This document shows positions 51,227 through 60,780 of a stretch of DNA of 64,000 nucleotides, one piece after another. Positions within the stretch are counted from its first letter, which is position 1. Each line of letters starts with the position of its first letter. Both the position numbers and the translations under genes were made by a program. Origin of the DNA: Paraflavitalea sp. CAU 1676 (GTDB taxonomy: Bacteria; Bacteroidota; Bacteroidia; Chitinophagales; Chitinophagaceae); assembly GCF_029223285.1 (NCBI RefSeq), contig NZ_JARHUJ010000001.1:310001-374000 (forward strand), given 5' to 3'. The notes under the pieces were generated by a model that saw only the letters and a program-made list of their open reading frames with translations, searched no databases and was not told where the DNA came from.

Positions 51227-51967
51227 ATGTTCTCTATTTTCAAAAAGAAGAGTGTTCCCAAAATAGATCTGAGCGCAATAGGTACGGATATGCATTCGCA
51301 CCTGTTGCCCGGAATAGATGACGGTAGCCCCGATGAGGCAGTTTCCCTTACATTGATCAGGGGATTGCAGCAACTGGGCTATCGTCAATTTATTACTACT
51401 CCCCACATTATGTGGGATGTTCATAAGAATAACCCTACCATCATCAACGGCGCAAAAGAGCGTTTGGAAAAGGCGATCCGCCAGGACGCCATAGACGTTC
51501 CATTGAGGGCCGCTGCCGAGTATTACCTCGACGATCATTTTGATGGATTATTAAGCCAGGGCATCCCCTTGCTCACCATAAAAGACAATTGGGTACTGGT
51601 TGAATTTTCCTTTGTGGCGCCTCCCCGCAATCTGAAGGATATGCTGTTCGAGATGCAGATCAAAGGATATAAGCCCATCCTTGCGCATCCTGAACGTTAC
51701 AATTACATTATTTCCCAAAAGAATTTGTACGATGAGCTGAAAGAGCTTGGTTGTTATTTTCAGCTCAACCTGTTATCCCTGACAGGTTACTATGGAAAGG
51801 TTACCAGTGAATTGGCGAACTACCTGATCAAAAAGAAATACATCGACCTACTGGGTACCGATCTGCACCACGAGCGTCATTTAGAGGCTTTAAGTACCTC
51901 TCCCCACCTTATGAATGGTGTTAAAGCCGTATTCGACTCAGGTAATATCCTGAATTCCTCCCTTTGA
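51227..51967 (+). CDS. PHP-family protein-tyrosine phosphatase (CapB/YwqE-like)
   Basis: A 246-residue metal-dependent phosphatase of the PHP fold: TDMHSHLLPGIDDGSPDEA gives the first His pair and Asp, then TTPHIMWD and LAHPERYNY, and a late GTDLHHERH. Such enzymes dephosphorylate BY-kinase tails, and the kinase with a Gly-Tyr tail is encoded at the start of the locus. It is the last gene of the polysaccharide unit and is followed by a GC hairpin. Confidence 0.92.
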   Translation: MFSIFKKKSVPKIDLSAIGTDMHSHLLPGIDDGSPDEAVSLTLIRGLQQLGYRQFITTPHIMWDVHKNNPTIINGAKERLEKAIRQDAIDVPLRAAAEYYLDDHFDGLLSQGIPLLTIKDNWVLVEFSFVAPPRNLKDMLFEMQIKGYKPILAHPERYNYIISQKNLYDELKELGCYFQLNLLSLTGYYGKVTSELANYLIKKKYIDLLGTDLHHERHLEALSTSPHLMNGVKAVFDSGNILNSSL

Positions 51968-51979
51968 CCTTCCCAAGGT

Positions 51980-52009
51980 TAAAATGCAAAACGGGGCCCA
52001 GGGGCCCCG
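51980..52009 (-). terminator. Intrinsic terminator of the heme operon
   Basis: CGGGGCC (51992-51998) / GGCCCCG (52003-52009) with loop CAGG. On the minus strand it is followed by TTTTGCATTTT, so it ends the hemL-side transcript. On the plus strand no T run follows, so it would only weakly stop the polysaccharide transcript. Confidence 0.75.
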
Positions 52010-52038
52010 CCGAATTGATTCGTTCATTATTTCCCGCC

Positions 52039-53328
52039 TTACAGAATTTCTTCCAGGCTTTCTTTCGTTGCTTTAATCGTTGCATCAAGATCTTCCTGCG
52101 TCAATGCATTGTTCAGGAACCAGCTTTCGAATGCAGAAGGAGGCAGGTATACGCCTCTTTTGAGCATAGCGTGGAAGAACTTGTTGAACAGTTGATTATT
52201 GGCTGATGCGGCCGATGCAAAATCAGTTACCGCGTGATCGCTGAAATGGATGCTGATCATGGAGCCCAATTGATTGATCACATAAGGTGTACCGGTGGCA
52301 GCCAGTACTTTATCAAGACCTTCCTTAAGATAAAGCGTTTTGTCTTCGATCTCTTTCAAAAGCAGCGGCTGGTCGTTTAGGATCGACAATAAGGTATATC
52401 CTGCGATCATCGCTATGGGGTTACCACTGAGGGTGCCAGCCTGGTAAACATTGCCGAGTGGTGATACCACTTCCATGAATTGACGTTTGCCGCCAAAAGC
52501 ACCCACAGGCATGCCCGCACCTATTACCTTTCCATAAGTTACCAGGTCGGCATCGATGCCGAGTCGCTCCTGTGCACCACCTTTCGCCAGGCGGAAACCG
52601 GTCATCACTTCATCGAAGATGAAGAGAATGCCTTCGTCGGTACAGATCTTTCTCAGCGACTCCAGGAAGCCGGGTTGCGGCAAAATGCAACCCATATTGC
52701 CCGCCACCGGCTCGATGATGATGGCGGCGATCTCGCCTTTATGTTCCTGTACCAGTTTTTCAACGGCCGGGAGATCGTTATAAGCGCAGGTAAGTGTGTC
52801 CGCAGCAACGCCGGCGGTTACCCCCGGAACGGTTTGTATATTGAAGGTTGCCACACCACTGCCGGCCTTTACCAGGAAGGAGTCGGCATGGCCGTGGTAG
52901 CAGCCTTCGAACTTGATGATCTTGTTGCGTCCGGTATAGCCGCGGGCCACCCGGATGGCACTCATGCAGGCTTCGGTACCGCTGCTCACCATGCGGATGA
53001 GGTCTACATTGGGGACCATACTTTTAATAAGCTCGGCCATTTTGATCTCCAGCTCGGTGGGCGCGCCATAAGAGGTGGAGTACACAGCTTGTTCCTGGAT
53101 GGCTTTGATGACAGGCTCATAAGCGTGGCCCAGGATCATCGGGCCCCAGGAAGCGATATAGTCGATGTAGCGGTTGCCATCCGCATCGTACAGATAAGTA
53201 CCTTTTGCTTTGGATATGAAAAGAGGCGTGCCGCCTACGCTCTTGAAGGCGCGTACGGGCGAATTGACGCCACCGGGTATGGATTGCTGGGCACGCTGAA
53301 ACAGTGATTCGCTTTTTTGAATGCTCAT
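52039..53328 (-). CDS. hemL: Glutamate-1-semialdehyde 2,1-aminomutase
   Basis: A 429-residue PLP enzyme turning glutamate-1-semialdehyde into 5-aminolevulinate. Seen: [68 protein letters not shown], and the PLP lysine in [17 protein letters not shown]. The last gene of the minus-strand heme unit, 76 bp from hemB. Confidence 0.97.
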   Translation of the reverse strand: MSIQKSESLFQRAQQSIPGGVNSPVRAFKSVGGTPLFISKAKGTYLYDADGNRYIDYIASWGPMILGHAYEPVIKAIQEQAVYSTSYGAPTELEIKMAELIKSMVPNVDLIRMVSSGTEACMSAIRVARGYTGRNKIIKFEGCYHGHADSFLVKAGSGVATFNIQTVPGVTAGVAADTLTCAYNDLPAVEKLVQEHKGEIAAIIIEPVAGNMGCILPQPGFLESLRKICTDEGILFIFDEVMTGFRLAKGGAQERLGIDADLVTYGKVIGAGMPVGAFGGKRQFMEVVSPLGNVYQAGTLSGNPIAMIAGYTLLSILNDQPLLLKEIEDKTLYLKEGLDKVLAATGTPYVINQLGSMISIHFSDHAVTDFASAASANNQLFNKFFHAMLKRGVYLPPSAFESWFLNNALTQEDLDATIKATKESLEEIL

Positions 53329-53404
53329 ATGTTACTAGTGTAGATCTTGATTATTATTGACCCGATCGGTTGTACGCAAATAGCGACCGGTGTTTCGTTG
53401 CGCT

Positions 53405-54379
53405 TTAAGAGATCAGGCGTACAGCATCCTTCGCAAAATAAGTAGCGATCAGATCGGCGCCGGAGCGCTTGATGGCCGTGAGCGTTTCCAGGATGGCTTT
53501 CTCTTCATTGAGCCAGCCCATCTTTGCCGCCGCTTTGATCATAGCGTATTCGCCGCTGATGTTGTAAGCGCTTACCGGAACGTCAACACTGTTCTTCACT
53601 TCGCGAATGATATCGAGATAGGCCAATGCCGGCTTTACCATCACGATATCGGCGCCTTCCTGCACGTCCATCAGCGTTTCCTTAATGGCCTCGGTACGGT
53701 TGGCATAATCCATCTGATAGGTTTTCTTATCACCAAAGCCCGGAGCCGAATCCAGCGCATCGCGGAATGGACCATAAAAGCAGGAGGCATATTTGGCGCT
53801 ATAGCTCATGATGCCGGTTTTGGTGAAATTATTCTCTTCGAGAGCTGCCCGAATAGCGGCAATGCGGCCGTCCATCATATCGCTGGGGGCCACAAAGTCG
53901 GCCCCGGCCGCTGCATGGCTCACACTCATCTGCGCCAGTACTTCCACCGTAGCGTCATTCACGATCTCCGATCCTTCTACAATACCATCATGTCCGTAAG
54001 AAGAGAACGGATCGAGGGCTACATCGGTCATCACCAGCATGTCCGGACAAGCTTCCTTAATGGCTCTTACGCTTCTTTGCATCAATCCCTGTGGATTCAG
54101 GGCTTCAGTTCCTTTGTTATCCTTCAGTTCATCCTTGCACTTGATGAAGAGTAGTACGCTCTTCAGTCCCATCGCCCACAACTCCTTTACTTCTTTTACA
54201 GTATTGTCAAGGCTCATGCGGTAGTAGCCCGGCATGGAGGCGATCTCTGTTTTTATATTCGTGCCCTCATCAATGAAAAGCGGCACGATAAAATCGTTGG
54301 GGGAGAGTATTGTTTCTGCTACCAGCGAACGGATGGCTGGAGATTGACGCAGTATTCTGTTTCTTCTTTGTAAGTGCAT
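53405..54379 (-). CDS. hemB: Delta-aminolevulinic acid dehydratase (porphobilinogen synthase)
   Basis: A 324-residue enzyme condensing two aminolevulinates. The ATG at 54379 is used; an upstream extension to 54490 overlaps hemF and has no family residues. Active-site lysines lie in SYSAKYASCFYGPFRDA and MVKPALAYLD. The metal loop reads TDVALDPFSSYGHDG, without the Cys triad of zinc enzymes, so it should be of the Mg2+-dependent type. It follows hemF by 28 bp. Confidence 0.96.
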   Translation of the reverse strand: MHLQRRNRILRQSPAIRSLVAETILSPNDFIVPLFIDEGTNIKTEIASMPGYYRMSLDNTVKEVKELWAMGLKSVLLFIKCKDELKDNKGTEALNPQGLMQRSVRAIKEACPDMLVMTDVALDPFSSYGHDGIVEGSEIVNDATVEVLAQMSVSHAAAGADFVAPSDMMDGRIAAIRAALEENNFTKTGIMSYSAKYASCFYGPFRDALDSAPGFGDKKTYQMDYANRTEAIKETLMDVQEGADIVMVKPALAYLDIIREVKNSVDVPVSAYNISGEYAMIKAAAKMGWLNEEKAILETLTAIKRSGADLIATYFAKDAVRLIS

Positions 54380-54407
54380 ACGATTTATTTTACAGGTCCG
54401 GTACTCT

Positions 54408-55343
54408 TTACACCCAATCTTTCGGCTGCAAACATACCTGTTGCAGTTTGTCTTCGGGCGATCCGGGAACGGGCTGATAATTGTAATCAAAGCGAACGGT
54501 GGGTGGCAGACTAATCAGGATGCTTTCTATGCGCCCGTTGGTTTTGAGCCCAAAGATAGTGCCCCGGTCATGTACCAGGTTAAATTCTGTGTAACGGCCC
54601 CGGCGTATCTCCTGCCAGTATTTGTTTTCGGGGGTGAAGGGCATATCCTTGCGCTTCTCCACTATAGGCAGGTAGGCGGGCAAAAAGGCGTTGCCGCAGG
54701 CTTTGCCGAAATTCATCCAGTAATCCACATCCTGGCTGCCGCTTGGTCGCTGATAATCATAGAAGATGCCTCCGATACCGCGGCGCTCGTTGTTGCGGTG
54801 TTTGTTGACGAAGTATTCATCGCACTCCTGTTTGAACTTCGGGAACAGGGATGCATCAAACTGGTCGCATACCTGCTTATAAGCGCCGTGAAAATGGACG
54901 GCGTCTTCCTCAAACAGGTAGTACGGGGTGAGGTCGGTGCCACCGCCAAACCAGCGATCGGTCACCTCATAGTTGGCATTGTACAGCTCGAACATGCGGT
55001 AATTACAATGCACGGTTGGTACAAATGGATTGTTGGGATGCAGCACGAGTGAGAGACCACAGGCAAACCAGTTGTCGCCATTGATCTTGAGTTGCGTACG
55101 CATAAGATCAGTTACCGGACCAAATACAATGGAAGTATTGACGCCTCCTTTCTCAAAAACATTACCACCGGTGATCACTCGCGTTCTTCCACCGCCGCCT
55201 TCGGCGCGTTCCCATTTGTCTTCGTGAAAAGATGCTTTCCCATCGATCTGTTCGAGGCCCGCGCAAATGCGATCCTGCAGTTCGTGGATGAAGCTTACCC
55301 AATTGTCTTTTATGTTATTGGCCGTTGGTGCAGTGATATTCAT
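54408..55343 (-). CDS. hemF: Oxygen-dependent coproporphyrinogen III oxidase
   Basis: A 311-residue HemF. Blocks: GGGGRTRVITGGNVFEKGGVN, WFGGGTDLTPYYLFEED, GIGGIFYDYQ, RRGRYTEFNLVHDRGTIFGL and the C-terminal motif. It makes protoporphyrinogen IX using O2, so heme synthesis here is aerobic. Start and the stop of the hydrolase gene overlap by 4 bp (ATGA), indicating coupled translation. Confidence 0.97.
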   Translation of the reverse strand: MNITAPTANNIKDNWVSFIHELQDRICAGLEQIDGKASFHEDKWERAEGGGGRTRVITGGNVFEKGGVNTSIVFGPVTDLMRTQLKINGDNWFACGLSLVLHPNNPFVPTVHCNYRMFELYNANYEVTDRWFGGGTDLTPYYLFEEDAVHFHGAYKQVCDQFDASLFPKFKQECDEYFVNKHRNNERRGIGGIFYDYQRPSGSQDVDYWMNFGKACGNAFLPAYLPIVEKRKDMPFTPENKYWQEIRRGRYTEFNLVHDRGTIFGLKTNGRIESILISLPPTVRFDYNYQPVPGSPEDKLQQVCLQPKDWV

Positions 55344-56344
55344 GATTGAAGAAATGCAATGAGGGGTTGAATGAAACGGTCAAAGGCTTCAATATGCGGC
55401 AGGTGCCCTACATTGTCCAGTTCTACCAGTCGCGCACCTTTGATCTTGTCGCGGGTTTGTTTACCTAGAGCCGGGTAGTTGCCCAATGTTTTTCTTACTG
55501 CCTCGGGCGCCTGTGCTTTGCCAAGCGCGGTGCGGTCGCGCTGACCGATGATGAGCAAGGTTGGCGCATTGATCTTTTCGAACTCGTATACTACTGGCTG
55601 AGTAAATATCATGTCGTAGGTGAGGGCAGCATTCCAGGCTATCCGGTTGTATTCGGGGCTCAGTGTCCAGCCGGCGAGCAGGTTAACCCATTCATCATAG
55701 GCTGGTTTCCATTGCCCTCCGTAATAGTTCTCCAGCTGGTATTTTTTGATGCTGCTGTAATCCTGCTTCAGTTCATTCTGGTACCAGGTTTCGATGGGTT
55801 GATAGGGAACCACCAATTTCCAATCCTCAAGTCCGATGGGGTTTTCCAAAATGAACTTCTCAACCATATCGGGATACATGAGTGTAAAGCGGGTAGCCAG
55901 CATGCCGCCCATGGAATGGCCCAGTACGGATACTTTGGTGATACCGAGTGTATCGAGGATCGCTTTGGTATTGCGGCCCAGTAACTGAAAGGTATACTGG
56001 ATACCAGTCGGTTTGGATGATTTGCCAAAACCTATCTGGTCGGGAATGATGACACGGAATCCTTTATCGGCCAGGGCCTGCGCCGTGGTACGCCAGTAGG
56101 CGCCGTTGAAGTTCTTGCCGTGCAGTAACAATACTGTTTTGCCGTTGCCGTTAACCGGCTTCACATCCATATAAGCCATCTTAAGCGGCTGCTGCTGCAT
56201 AGTGAAGCTGAGGTACTGTACCGGAAACGGGTAGTCATAGTTTTCCAGGCAAAGCCCCAAAGGCCGGGGCTGTGCGAAGACCGAAAGCAGAGAGCCGCTT
56301 GCGATCAACAATACAGTAAGGCGTTTAATAAGTACTGTTTTCAT
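55340..56344 (-). CDS. Exported alpha/beta hydrolase
   Basis: A 334-residue alpha/beta hydrolase with a Sec signal peptide (TVLLIASGSLLSVFAQ). The nucleophile elbow is LGHSMGGMLA near residue 145, the oxyanion region LLHGKNFNG near 75, acid in LLIIGQRDRTA and His in VGHLPHIE. Secreted or periplasmic, yet sandwiched between hemE and hemF and coupled to hemF. No known step of heme synthesis needs it; substrate unknown. Confidence 0.88.
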   Translation of the reverse strand: MKTVLIKRLTVLLIASGSLLSVFAQPRPLGLCLENYDYPFPVQYLSFTMQQQPLKMAYMDVKPVNGNGKTVLLLHGKNFNGAYWRTTAQALADKGFRVIIPDQIGFGKSSKPTGIQYTFQLLGRNTKAILDTLGITKVSVLGHSMGGMLATRFTLMYPDMVEKFILENPIGLEDWKLVVPYQPIETWYQNELKQDYSSIKKYQLENYYGGQWKPAYDEWVNLLAGWTLSPEYNRIAWNAALTYDMIFTQPVVYEFEKINAPTLLIIGQRDRTALGKAQAPEAVRKTLGNYPALGKQTRDKIKGARLVELDNVGHLPHIEAFDRFIQPLIAFLQS

Positions 56345-56355
56345 ATCGGAAAGTT

Positions 56356-57438
56356 TTATGCCTGGCTTTTGTGACGGTAATTCTTTACCGTATTCACGAA
56401 AGCCCTGGCATGGTCTACCGGTACATTGGGTAAAATACCATGTCCCAGGTTGGCGATATGTCCTGTGGGGCCGAAAGCCTGCAGCATCTGCGTTACTTCC
56501 TGCTCGATCACGGGAATGGGTGACAACAGTTTGGCGGGGTCGAAATTACCCTGGAACACAATGTTCCTGCCGGCAAACTGGCGGGCCAGTTGTGGTGTAA
56601 TGCACCAATCGATACCCAGACCATGGGCGCCGGTGGCGGCCATGCCTTCGAGCGAATGCCAGGCGCCTTTGGCAAATACGATGGTCAATACTTCATCTTT
56701 CAGGGCGGCTACGATCTGGCGGATATAACGCAGGGAAATATTTTCAAAGTCAGTGGGACTCAGCAAGCCTCCCCAGCTATCGAAGATCTGAACCACATCG
56801 GCGCCTGCTTTTACCTGTTCTTTCAGGTAGGCGATGGTGGTGTCGGTGATCATCTGTAACAGGAGGTGGGCCGTTTCGGGTTGGGTATAGCAGAAGGCTT
56901 TCGCATCATCGAATGTTTTGGAGCCCTTGCCCTGCACCATATAGCAGAGCAGTGTCCAGGGCGCACCGGCAAATCCGATGAGGGGTACGCGGCCGTTGAG
57001 TTCTTTTTTAGTAAGACGCAGGGCATCGAATACATAACCCAATTTCTCCTGCACATCGGGAATATGGATGCGGCTGAGGTCGCTTGCCTTTTTGATGGGA
57101 TCGGGGAGGAAAGGCCCCTTGCCTTCGAGCAGTTGTACTTCGAGGCCCATGGCCTTGGGTACTACCAGGATGTCGGAGAAGATGATGGCAGCATCTACGC
57201 CTACCTGATCTATTGGTTGAATGGTGATCTCGGCAGCGAGTTCGGGTGTTTCACAACGTTCGAAGAAAGAATACTTTTCACGCAGCTTGATATAGTCGGG
57301 CAGGTAGCGACCGGCCTGGCGCATCATCCACACAGGGGTACGTTCGGTTTGTTCGCCACGCAACGTGCGTAACAGGAGGTCGTTTTGCAGGGCGTTGCCG
57401 GCATTGTTCTTCGTAGTAGGCTGAGTAGATGATGTCAT
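56356..57438 (-). CDS. hemE: Uroporphyrinogen decarboxylase
   Basis: A 360-residue HemE. ATG 57438 is used; the frame extends upstream to 57666 over hemD without family features. Motifs: [62 protein letters not shown] and [15 protein letters not shown]. Decarboxylates uroporphyrinogen III to coproporphyrinogen III. It follows hemD by 13 bp. Confidence 0.96.
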   Translation of the reverse strand: MTSSTQPTTKNNAGNALQNDLLLRTLRGEQTERTPVWMMRQAGRYLPDYIKLREKYSFFERCETPELAAEITIQPIDQVGVDAAIIFSDILVVPKAMGLEVQLLEGKGPFLPDPIKKASDLSRIHIPDVQEKLGYVFDALRLTKKELNGRVPLIGFAGAPWTLLCYMVQGKGSKTFDDAKAFCYTQPETAHLLLQMITDTTIAYLKEQVKAGADVVQIFDSWGGLLSPTDFENISLRYIRQIVAALKDEVLTIVFAKGAWHSLEGMAATGAHGLGIDWCITPQLARQFAGRNIVFQGNFDPAKLLSPIPVIEQEVTQMLQAFGPTGHIANLGHGILPNVPVDHARAFVNTVKNYRHKSQA

Positions 57439-57451
57439 GTTATTGGTCTTA

Positions 57452-58186
57452 CTATTTGTATGAATCGATGTTTTGTAAATAATGCCAGGCGCTTGCCACC
57501 ATGGATTCCTGGGTGGGGGTATCGCTGGTAATGATCCTGTTGCTGGTATGTTGACCGAGTGATGCTGCAGTTGTGCTCCCGATCGCAAAGCAGGTTGTTT
57601 CAGGCTGCAGGGCGTTGGCAGAGAAAAAGCTATCCACGCCACTGGGGCTAAAGAACAATACGCCATCGTATTCAGCTGTTACAACCGAAGGCGATGCACT
57701 GGTTTCGTAAACCACGATCTCCACCACTTGAATGCCTGCTGCTGTGAGCAGTGTGGGGATGGTATCCAGTCGTTGGTTGCCACAAAAGAACACTACTTGT
57801 TTGAAGTTGCCGTTCGCTATGATCTTTGCCGCCAGTTCGGTAGCATAGGTTGCGGTGGCGATGATCTGGTCTTCTGCGAATACGCCTTTCATTCTTTCGA
57901 GGGTAGCTCCATTGAGCGAGAAGAGCTGCCAGTGATCGGGCGAATAAAAAGCGTCGCCACCATGCAGGTACCGGTCTACCGCATCTACTGCATGCTGACT
58001 GGTAAATACAATGGCTTTTTCTTCCCGATCGCTCATCCAGGGCCAGATCTCGGTATACTTGCTGTGGGAAATGATCGGCTTGATCGTGATGAACTCTTTT
58101 TCCAATAACTCCACACCTTTACCTGCCAGCTCTTCTTTAAGAGCGGGTTTGAGTTTTTTGGTGCTGAGTATGGTGTGTTGAGCCAT
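57452..58186 (-). CDS. hemD: Uroporphyrinogen-III synthase
   Basis: A 244-residue protein with the two-lobed HemD pattern. It is poorly conserved, as usual for this family, but shows [16 protein letters not shown] in the first lobe, and [17 protein letters not shown] and [17 protein letters not shown] with [12 protein letters not shown] in the second. Location between hemC and hemE settles the call. It cyclises and inverts hydroxymethylbilane. Confidence 0.9.
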   Translation of the reverse strand: MAQHTILSTKKLKPALKEELAGKGVELLEKEFITIKPIISHSKYTEIWPWMSDREEKAIVFTSQHAVDAVDRYLHGGDAFYSPDHWQLFSLNGATLERMKGVFAEDQIIATATYATELAAKIIANGNFKQVVFFCGNQRLDTIPTLLTAAGIQVVEIVVYETSASPSVVTAEYDGVLFFSPSGVDSFFSANALQPETTCFAIGSTTAASLGQHTSNRIITSDTPTQESMVASAWHYLQNIDSYK

Positions 58187-58208
58187 CTTATAAGTATTGA
58201 ACTTCCTG

Positions 58209-59192
58209 TTAAGAAGCTACTGTTTTTTGAATGCCGTCTGCAATGGCCTGTCCGCCGTTGGCCAGCAGTTCGTTCGCCAGTGTGCTGCCGAGGCCTGCCG
58301 CGGAAGCGCGGTCTATGGTTTTTTCGATGGCGACTTTCTGGCGACCGTCTACCGAAAGGATATTGCCCTGAAAATAGATCTGTCCATTCTTCACTTCCGC
58401 CAGCGCGCTGATGGGGGTTGAACAGCCTCCCAGCAAGGCACGCAGGAAATCTCTTTCTATTTGGGTACAGAGGGCGGTGTCGGCATCGTTGAAAGCCTGG
58501 CAAATATCGGCTATCGCTTTGTCTTCTTCCCGGCATACCACCATGATGGCTCCCTGTGCAGGGGCCGGCAGCATCCAGTCGAGTTCGAGCGATTGTTCGG
58601 GACGCAGGTTGATGCGTTCCAGGCCGGCGGCGGCGAAGATGGCGCCATTCCAATGGCTGTCGGCCACCTTGGCTAGGCGGGTATTCACATTCCCCCGCAG
58701 GTTCTCGAGGGTGTGCTGCGGATACCGGTGCAGCCACTGTGCCTTACGGCGTATGCTGCTGGTAGCGATAATGAATTGGGAGGCGGCAAGCGGGGAGTGC
58801 GGGTTTTCGCCTGCTAGCCAGGCTCCGTTCACGTAACCAAGTCCTTCGGCCAGAGCGTCGAGACTGCCTTTGTACACCAGCAGGTCTTTCCAGGAAGCGC
58901 GCTTCAGGGCAGCCGCGGGCACGATGCCTTTGGGCAGCTGGGTGGGCACATCTTTCATGGAATGCACCGCGATATCGATGCGGTTATTGAGCAGGGCAAT
59001 ATCGAGGCTGCGGGTAAAAATGCCCTGCACGCCCATTTCGTAGAGGGGTGTTTTAAGGTCGATATCACCTTCACTTTTAATATATACCAGTTCGGCAGGC
59101 ACGTTCTGGCTGGCAAGCAGTTCTTTTACCTGCATAGCCTGCCACACGGCCAGTTGTGATTCCCTGGTACCGATGCGGATCGCTTGTTTCAT
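58209..59192 (-). CDS. hemC: Hydroxymethylbilane synthase
   Basis: A 327-residue porphobilinogen deaminase: IRIGTRESQLAVWQAMQVKELL, the substrate loop MKDVPTQLPKG, RRKAQWLHRYPQHTLENLRGNVNTRLAKV, and Cys in RALLGGCSTPISA that holds the dipyrromethane cofactor. It precedes hemD by 22 bp and follows hemA by 9 bp. Confidence 0.97.
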   Translation of the reverse strand: MKQAIRIGTRESQLAVWQAMQVKELLASQNVPAELVYIKSEGDIDLKTPLYEMGVQGIFTRSLDIALLNNRIDIAVHSMKDVPTQLPKGIVPAAALKRASWKDLLVYKGSLDALAEGLGYVNGAWLAGENPHSPLAASQFIIATSSIRRKAQWLHRYPQHTLENLRGNVNTRLAKVADSHWNGAIFAAAGLERINLRPEQSLELDWMLPAPAQGAIMVVCREEDKAIADICQAFNDADTALCTQIERDFLRALLGGCSTPISALAEVKNGQIYFQGNILSVDGRQKVAIEKTIDRASAAGLGSTLANELLANGGQAIADGIQKTVAS

Positions 59193-59201
59193 GCAACAAA
59201 A

Positions 59202-60443
59202 TTAGTTAGAACCCGTGGCAATAAATTCATTGATGGCTTCTATGTAATGACAGCCACGTTGGTTTTCGCGGCGCATTTTGGTAGCCATACCATTGATCAC
59301 CCGCTGAATCTTTGCGTCAGCGTCTATGGTGCAGGTTGTTGAAACGGGAGAAAGGCCGGTGAGGTAGAGAGGAAATGCATGGATTTCCTGTAATTTGGTT
59401 TTTACCGCTTTCAGTACTGGCACGTGCTTGCGCATTTCGAACCATTCCATGAATTCGGCCATGTGCTCATCGATGATGAGTTTCGCTTTGGGAACTTCCG
59501 CTTCACGCTTCTGCAAGGTCTCGTCCTTCAGTTTTGACAGTTCATCGACATTTACCAAATGTACATTGGGTAAATCCTGAGCAGCTATCTCTACATTGTA
59601 TGGGATCGACAGATCGATGATCAATTTGTCTGTCTTGCCTTCGAGGTGCGATTTTAATATGGTTGGGGTAGCCGCGTTGGTGGCTACCAGTATAATATCG
59701 GATTGATCGATGTATTGGCTCAGTTGTTCTAAGGGGGCGTGTTGCAATCCCAGTTCGCTGGCCAGCTCTGCTGCTTTCTCTTCAGTGCGATTGATGAGGG
59801 TGATATCAGTAGTTTCGAGGTAGTCGACCAGGTTCTTGCAGGTGCTGCGACCGATCTTACCTACACCCAGCAGCAGGATCTTTTTGCCTTTAAGGTGCGG
59901 AAACTGTTGTTTGATGTATTGTACAGCCGCGAACGATACCGATACGGTTCCATCGCTGATGGCGGTGCGTGTTTTAACGGCTTTGGATGATTGCAGTACG
60001 CTGCCTACCATACGGTCGAGGTAAGTGCCTACGTAATTGTGTTCGCGGGCAAACTTCACAGCTACTTTCAGCTGGCCTACGATCTCATAGTCGCCGAGTA
60101 TCTGCGAATCGAGACCGGCGCCTACAGTGAAGAGGTGATCGATGGCATCCACACCATTCTTGATGTAAGCCATCTTCGCAAACTCTTCAGTATTGCTTTC
60201 GGATTGTGTGCAGAGTAAGCTGATCAGCTGACCGGCGTGCTCGGCAAATCCATAAATTTCTGTGCGATTACAAGTGGAGAGAATAAATAACTCATGCAAG
60301 CCATAAGAAGGTGCGAGGGAGAGGAGGGTAGCATACTGGTCGTTGTTGATCGCAAACTGACCCCTGATCGCTGCATCGGTTTTCTTATAGTTTATCCCCG
60401 CTATGAAAAACTTCGATATGTCTTTGCTACTATGTCCGTGCAT
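59202..60443 (-). CDS. hemA: Glutamyl-tRNA reductase
   Basis: A 413-residue HemA, the committed step reducing Glu-tRNA to glutamate-1-semialdehyde. The catalytic Cys is in STCNRTEIYGF near residue 57; LDSQILGDYEIVGQLK and the NADPH site LLGVGKIGRSTCKNL follow; the C-terminal dimerisation helices close the protein. The first gene of the minus-strand unit (hemA-C-D-E-hydrolase-F-B-L), downstream of a TATTTTTG promoter element. Confidence 0.97.
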   Translation of the reverse strand: MHGHSSKDISKFFIAGINYKKTDAAIRGQFAINNDQYATLLSLAPSYGLHELFILSTCNRTEIYGFAEHAGQLISLLCTQSESNTEEFAKMAYIKNGVDAIDHLFTVGAGLDSQILGDYEIVGQLKVAVKFAREHNYVGTYLDRMVGSVLQSSKAVKTRTAISDGTVSVSFAAVQYIKQQFPHLKGKKILLLGVGKIGRSTCKNLVDYLETTDITLINRTEEKAAELASELGLQHAPLEQLSQYIDQSDIILVATNAATPTILKSHLEGKTDKLIIDLSIPYNVEIAAQDLPNVHLVNVDELSKLKDETLQKREAEVPKAKLIIDEHMAEFMEWFEMRKHVPVLKAVKTKLQEIHAFPLYLTGLSPVSTTCTIDADAKIQRVINGMATKMRRENQRGCHYIEAINEFIATGSN

Positions 60444-60472
60444 GAGGTATATGGTTCAGAGAATTGACACCG

Positions 60473-60496
60473 CAAAAATACTTTCGCAAGCGTCAA
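60473..60496 (-). promoter_or_regulatory. Candidate promoter for hemA operon
   Basis: On the minus strand TATTTTTG (60480-60473) matches TAnnTTTG and lies about 30 bp before the hemA ATG. A TTG at 60496-60494 is 13 bp further up, a little close for the -33 element. The rest of the 337-bp gap between hemA and hemH shows no gene. Confidence 0.45.
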
Positions 60497-60734
60497 TCAC
60501 CTAATCTATCTGTCATTTCACTGTCATTTTAAACCCTGATCCTCATCACATAAAGTGGTGAGGATGATCAACCTTTTGCAGGTAGGCAATTGGCGGAATT
60601 GGCCATGGAGCAGCCTTTCAACGACCGGAAAGGGAGCGTGCAAACGTTTCCGGAAGTGGGAAAACTGAACATTGCGAACAGTTGTTTGTCACATAGCATG
60701 TGATGGATATGTTATTGTGTTGGCTAAAAAATAA

Positions 60735-60764
60735 TTGTTGAGGCCCGTTACTGATTTACTTTTG
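60735..60764 (+). promoter_or_regulatory. Candidate promoter for hemH
   Basis: TACTTTTG (60757-60764) matches TAnnTTTG exactly, with TTGTTG at 60735-60740 as the upstream element, 16 bp before. It would give a very short leader ahead of the hemH ATG at 60781. Confidence 0.65.
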
Positions 60765-60780
60765 CACCTATTTCAAACGT

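Noticed and set aside
52480-53307. 275-codon frame opposite hemL, and similar long frames opposite hemB, hemF, hemE and hemD
   Set aside because: They are antisense shadows of strongly conserved heme genes; the codon pattern follows the heme gene frame.
58033-58737. 234-codon minus-strand frame overlapping hemC and hemD
   Set aside because: An out-of-frame shadow rich in Arg, Pro and His with no motifs; hemC and hemD explain the region.
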